Made by a program: the position numbers and the translations under genes. This document shows, one piece after another, positions 60,403 to 64,000 of a DNA stretch of 64,000 nucleotides. The notes beneath the pieces are model-generated. The model saw only the letters and a list, made by a program, of their open reading frames with translations. It searched no databases and was not told the origin of the DNA. Where the stretch lies: contig NC_088654.1 of NCBI RefSeq assembly GCF_964019385.1, forward strand, positions 7,185,743-7,249,742. Reading direction: 5' to 3'. This stretch comes from Sycon ciliatum. Its lineage: Eukaryota; Porifera; Calcarea; Leucosolenida; Sycettidae. Within the stretch, counting starts at the first letter, position 1; each line of letters begins with the position of its first letter.

Positions 60403-62548
60403 CCTTCGCGATAGACCTGAATGCGGGCCTGGTTGTATAAATTACAATGGGGGATACTGTAGGATAGCAGTTCAAAATTGCAGCTTTAATCTTTTTGCGG
60501 AAGGCAATGCAATTTTGCCCTTTCCACGGCAATTTTGTGATAATACGCGTTGCAGGTTCAAGTCGTGCAGAAGCTGTATCTGGGCTAGGTTCAAGAACGC
60601 TTGTCATGACTCGCTTGAGTACTTTGAGTGGGTAACCGTTAGAACACAGAATATCCTCTAGCTTAGCAATTTCAGCTGATAATAGTGATGGTGAGCAGAT
60701 GGTTTTAGCTCTGAAAGTTAATGATCTGATCAAATTGATTTTGTTTCTAGTGTCACAAAACGAGTCCCAGCGGGTGTAAAGACCTGTGAACGTCGGCTTT
60801 CTATATACTGTGGTGAGCAATTCTGTGGAAGAATGCTTAATCAATACATCAAGAAACGGCAATTCTCCATTATTCTCCTCCTCCATTGTAAACTGGAGAG
60901 CTGGGTGAAGATTATTTAAACGCTCAGAGAATTCCAATGCCAGTTTCCGGTTGTGAAATGCTGCGAATGTGTCATCCACATAACGCCTATAGAATTGGGG
61001 CCAATGACTGTCTGGAATTGTGTTCTCAAAATATCCAACAAAGATATTGGCTAGCACGGGGCCCAAGGGTGAACCCATGGCTACTCCGTCCCTCTGTGCG
61101 TACATATTGCCATTGAAACTGAACTGCACGTCTGATGTGGCTTTGAAAAGCAGCTTCTTGAAAAGATCTTGGGGTATTTGCGGGGCTGATATTTCATCAT
61201 CATGGTATAGCGACTGTATGCAGATATCTATTGTTTCCTTGAGAGGCACGTTTGTAAAGAGGCTGACTACATCGAAAGAGCACAGGAACAGCGATCCAGA
61301 GTTCTCTGCCTGCTGCTGGCCAAATTCCCTTACTTCATCCACGAACTCGAAGGTATCCTTAGTTGCGTGGGCGGAATATTTATTGAGGACTGGTTTTAGT
61401 AATTCAGCTAACCACTTTGCCATTTCGTGTTGGGGAGCATTGATCATGGACAGGATTGGTCGAAGCGGCACGTCTTTCTTATGTATTTTCGGTACGCCAT
61501 AGAGCACAGGTCGGCACGAGCCAACGGGTCGGATCCGGTCGTAATCTATATTGAGTATTTTTCCAGCCTTTTTGTATCGCAATAGGTATGCCTGCAAGGC
61601 GCGTTCATCCAGGTAAGTGCGGTCATGCGTTTCCGTCGGTCCCAGGAGTTGAAACTTCGATGCATCAGCCAGAATAGCATTCATCTTGTCATTGTAATCA
61701 CTTCGCTGCATTATCACCACTCCATTCCCTTTGTCCGGCCTGCTGATTATTATATCTTTGTCATTCTTTATTTTCCTGATGGCTGCCATATGCTTGTCGT
61801 TGAGGGGATAATCGGTTTTATCTGCTTTACTGTTACTAAACTCTTCTGCAAGATTCGCCAACGCTGCTTGACACGTATCCCTCTTGGCATCACTCACTGG
61901 TACGCAGCGCTCCAATTGATCATTTGTTAGTTCGAATTCTGCCTGCACAATCTCCTTGTCCATTCTGGAACTAGGGGGGACTCCAAACTTCAAGCCCCTG
62001 CACAGTACGTCTTTTTCAATGTTAGTTAGCATAACTCCGGCCAAGTTGAGTAGGTGGGAGTGTTTTAATTCGCTTGAGCCTTTCTCATAGCGCACCTCCC
62101 TCCTGAGTGCATCGTCAAACTTACTTTTGATCCGGCATTGTAATCTTGAGGAGGTCTGGTTGATGAGCTTCGCTAACCTGAATCGGTCCAGCACGCTAAG
62201 GCTCCGATTGACTTCTTGAAGAACACGGCGGTACTCGAGGAGAAAGTGTTCCAAGTCAGCGGCGGTCCTCTCCAGTTCGTCCTTGATAAAGGCGCGTTCG
62301 ATTCTCCATGGCTTCTTGGCCTTAACTCTCTGCACCCGCTTCTTGATAGAGCGGGGCGCAACGCCGCACGTAAGGCAGTTCCGTAAAAAGTCTGCATTCT
62401 CACGACCACGGATGATCCGGCCTTTGCACTTTAAAACATAATTCAGGTCCTGAATTAGTCGGTGGTCCAGTCGCCGTTTAAAATATTTAAATAGAGAGGT
62501 AGGCGAACAAAATTTATATACACACAACAACAAGGTTGTCAGTTTCAT
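60032..62548 (-). CDS. Penelope-like reverse transcriptase with GIY-YIG endonuclease
   Basis: An uninterrupted 838-residue frame from the ATG at 62548. Residues 1-330 are a basic helical N-terminal region. RT motifs follow: GVPKIHK at 351, SFDVVSLFTNV with catalytic Asp426, GVAMGSPLGPVLANIF at 488 and YVDD at 523-526. A Penelope-type GIY-YIG nuclease lies at about 727-815 (IYKYACRCERTYVGET, RFSERIKQH). The enzyme copies element RNA at a nicked target; that comes from the family, not from this sequence. The start codon lies inside the upstream pseudo-LTR, so the first about 11 residues are encoded by repeat sequence. No stops or frameshifts are seen. Confidence 0.93.
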   Translation of the reverse strand: MKLTTLLLCVYKFCSPTSLFKYFKRRLDHRLIQDLNYVLKCKGRIIRGRENADFLRNCLTCGVAPRSIKKRVQRVKAKKPWRIERAFIKDELERTAADLEHFLLEYRRVLQEVNRSLSVLDRFRLAKLINQTSSRLQCRIKSKFDDALRREVRYEKGSSELKHSHLLNLAGVMLTNIEKDVLCRGLKFGVPPSSRMDKEIVQAEFELTNDQLERCVPVSDAKRDTCQAALANLAEEFSNSKADKTDYPLNDKHMAAIRKIKNDKDIIISRPDKGNGVVIMQRSDYNDKMNAILADASKFQLLGPTETHDRTYLDERALQAYLLRYKKAGKILNIDYDRIRPVGSCRPVLYGVPKIHKKDVPLRPILSMINAPQHEMAKWLAELLKPVLNKYSAHATKDTFEFVDEVREFGQQQAENSGSLFLCSFDVVSLFTNVPLKETIDICIQSLYHDDEISAPQIPQDLFKKLLFKATSDVQFSFNGNMYAQRDGVAMGSPLGPVLANIFVGYFENTIPDSHWPQFYRRYVDDTFAAFHNRKLALEFSERLNNLHPALQFTMEEENNGELPFLDVLIKHSSTELLTTVYRKPTFTGLYTRWDSFCDTRNKINLIRSLTFRAKTICSPSLLSAEIAKLEDILCSNGYPLKVLKRVMTSVLEPSPDTASARLEPATRIITKLPWKGQNCIAFRKKIKAAILNCYPTVSPIVIYTTRPAFRSIAKDVSPTLENSNFIYKYACRCERTYVGETCQRFSERIKQHIPDKLYKKPPDKRVATSDSAITKHLQAQPECIPQERNSSFSVITPARNSAHRFTLEALYIRSLRPELCRQKKHIKVLRLFKLQPD

Positions 62549-63141
62549 AACACTAAAAGCTTTTCACCCATTTTCATCAGTAGGTACATGGGAATGAGCA
62601 AGAACGAAAACGAAGCCAGAATTTATACTGGGGGTAGAGAATCAGCAAGAATATTCTTACGCGCCTCAAGTTCACACTACACTACCATAAGAATGTATGG
62701 AGCAGTGGAAAAATGCGGGAAACAACACATGAAGGGAATGCAGTACCAGAACAAACACGTGATAAAGTTGTCAGTCCGGTTGCAGCTTGAACAGCCGCAG
62801 CACCTTGATGTGCTTCTTTTGTCGACACAGCTCTGGCCTCAAACTGCGAATGTACAGCGCCTCCAGTGTGAATCTGTGCGCGCTGTTCCGGGCTGGTGTG
62901 ATCACACTGAAGCTGCTGTTGCGTTCCTGCGGGATGCACTCAGGTTGCGCCTGCAAATGCTTTGTGATGGCGCTATCACTTGTCGCCACACGTTTGTCAG
63001 GCGGCTTCTTGTACAGCTTGTCTGGGATATGCTGCTTGATCCTTTCCGAGAATCGCTGACATGTCTCACCAACGTACGTCCGCTCACAGCGACACGCATA
63101 CTTATAAATAAAATTACTATTTTCAAGAGTTGGTGAAACAT
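62515..63141 (-). repeat. pseudo-LTR, upstream copy
   Basis: Second 627-bp copy. It carries a truncated duplicate of the last about 124 codons of the ORF, then stops at GAAACAT, where an inverted fragment begins. Confidence 0.9.
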
Positions 63142-64000
63142 GGGTGAAAATGGGTGAAAAGCTTTTAGTGTTATGAAACTGACAACCTTGTTGTTGTGTG
63201 TATATAAATTTTGTTCGCCTACCTCTCTATTTAAATATATATATATATATATACTCAATCTGCTATATATATATATATTTAAATAGAGAGGTAGGCGAAC
63301 AAAATTTATATACACACAACAACAAGGTTGTCAGTTTCATAATACCAAAAGCTTTTCACCCATTTTCATCAGTGGTTACATGGGAATGAGCAAGAACGAA
63401 AACGAAGCCAGAATTTATACTGGGGGTAGAGAATCAGCAAGAATATTCTTACGCGCCTCAAGTTCACACTACACTACCATAAGAATGTATGGAGCAGTGG
63501 AAAAATGCGGGAAACAACACATGAGGGGAATGCAGTACCAGAACAAACACGTGATATCATGTGTTGTTTCCCGCATTTTTCCACTGCTCCACTGTGTAGT
63601 GTGAACTTGTGTAGTGTAGTGTGAACTTGAGGCGCTTAAGAATATTCTTGCTGATTCTCTACCCCCAGTATAAATTCTGGCTTCGTTTTCGTTCTTGCTC
63701 ATTCCCATGTAACCACTGAACGAAGCCAGAATTTATACTGGGGGTAGAGAATCAGCAAGAATATTCTTACGCGCCTCAAGTTCACACTACACTACACAAG
63801 TTCACACTACACAGTGGAGCAGTGGAAAAATGCGGGAAACAACACATGATATCACGTGTTTGTTCTGGTACTGCATTCCCACACACTACACTAGTTCACA
63901 CTACACAACCAGACCCGCATTCAGGTCTATCGCGAAGGATGTTTCACCAACTCTTGAAAACAGTAATTTTATTTATAAGTATGCGTGTCGCTGTGAGCGG
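63142..64000. mobile_element. scrambled inverted Penelope fragments, cut by the window end
   Basis: In order: a plus-orientation terminal piece (63142-63235), AT repeats, a minus-orientation piece (about 63272-63555), a short inverted piece (about 63556-63715) and a direct piece (63716-63850). A plus-orientation coding fragment starts near 63909 and translates as AFRSIAKDV ... IYKYACRCER, the GIY-YIG start of another copy running off the window. GTAGTGTGAACT words repeat at several joints. Confidence 0.8.

Larger units (their letters stand above)
59776..63141 (-). mobile_element. Penelope-like retroelement with two pseudo-LTRs
   Basis: A full ORF (60032-62548) lies between two 627-bp direct copies at 59776-60402 and 62515-63141 (offset 2739 bp). 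The upstream copy (62515-63141) contains the 3' end of the ORF joined to the start of the full copy, the head-to-tail partial tandem layout known for Penelope elements. AT repeats flank the left side. Confidence 0.9.

Overview
The window is nuclear DNA from an animal. It has spliced genes with GT-AG introns of a few hundred to several thousand bases, dense microsatellites, many small inverted-repeat transposons (MITEs), a nuclear tRNA-Arg, and Penelope, piggyBac, hAT, Kolobok-like and ISL2EU-type elements. No species can be named from the sequence. A marine invertebrate, possibly a sponge, is a reasonable but weak guess.

Three host genes fill the first 38 kb. Gene A (+, about 705 to 10799, 5' end outside the window) encodes a disordered, acidic, unrecognised protein over 10 or 11 exons, with a tRNA-Arg(UCG) inside one intron. 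Gene B (-, 19159 to 12683) is a five-exon GRXCR-type glutaredoxin/cysteine-rich gene ending in an Asp/Glu tail; it converges on gene A. Gene C (+, 20768 to 37768) diverges from gene B across a 1.6-kb spacer. Its 13 phase-consistent exons give about 857 residues: a helical N-terminus, a TBC-like middle, a coiled coil and a basic C-terminus. Every intron of these genes carries transposon debris or simple repeats.

From 37.8 to 45.8 kb there is no gene, only satellite DNA and MITEs. From 45823 to 51089 lies an apparently complete two-gene DNA transposon: a SWIM-YqaJ-PHD nuclease gene (+) converges on a THAP-DDE transposase gene (-) between matching inverted ends. A 200-base N gap follows. The sequence after the gap (51428 to about 56593) repeats 36415 to 40427, including the last exon of gene C with only two silent changes. 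This is either a segmental duplication or an unmerged second haplotype. The second copy carries an extra 861-bp Kolobok-like foldback element, and the first copy shows the empty TTAA-like site.

Three arrays of a 52-bp unit (11, 20 and 25 copies) sit inside MITE ends; the longest shows a 9-unit higher-order period. From about 56.9 kb to the end the DNA is a Penelope-like retroelement cluster: an intact 838-residue RT/GIY-YIG ORF, two 627-bp pseudo-LTRs, and scrambled inverted fragments running off the window.
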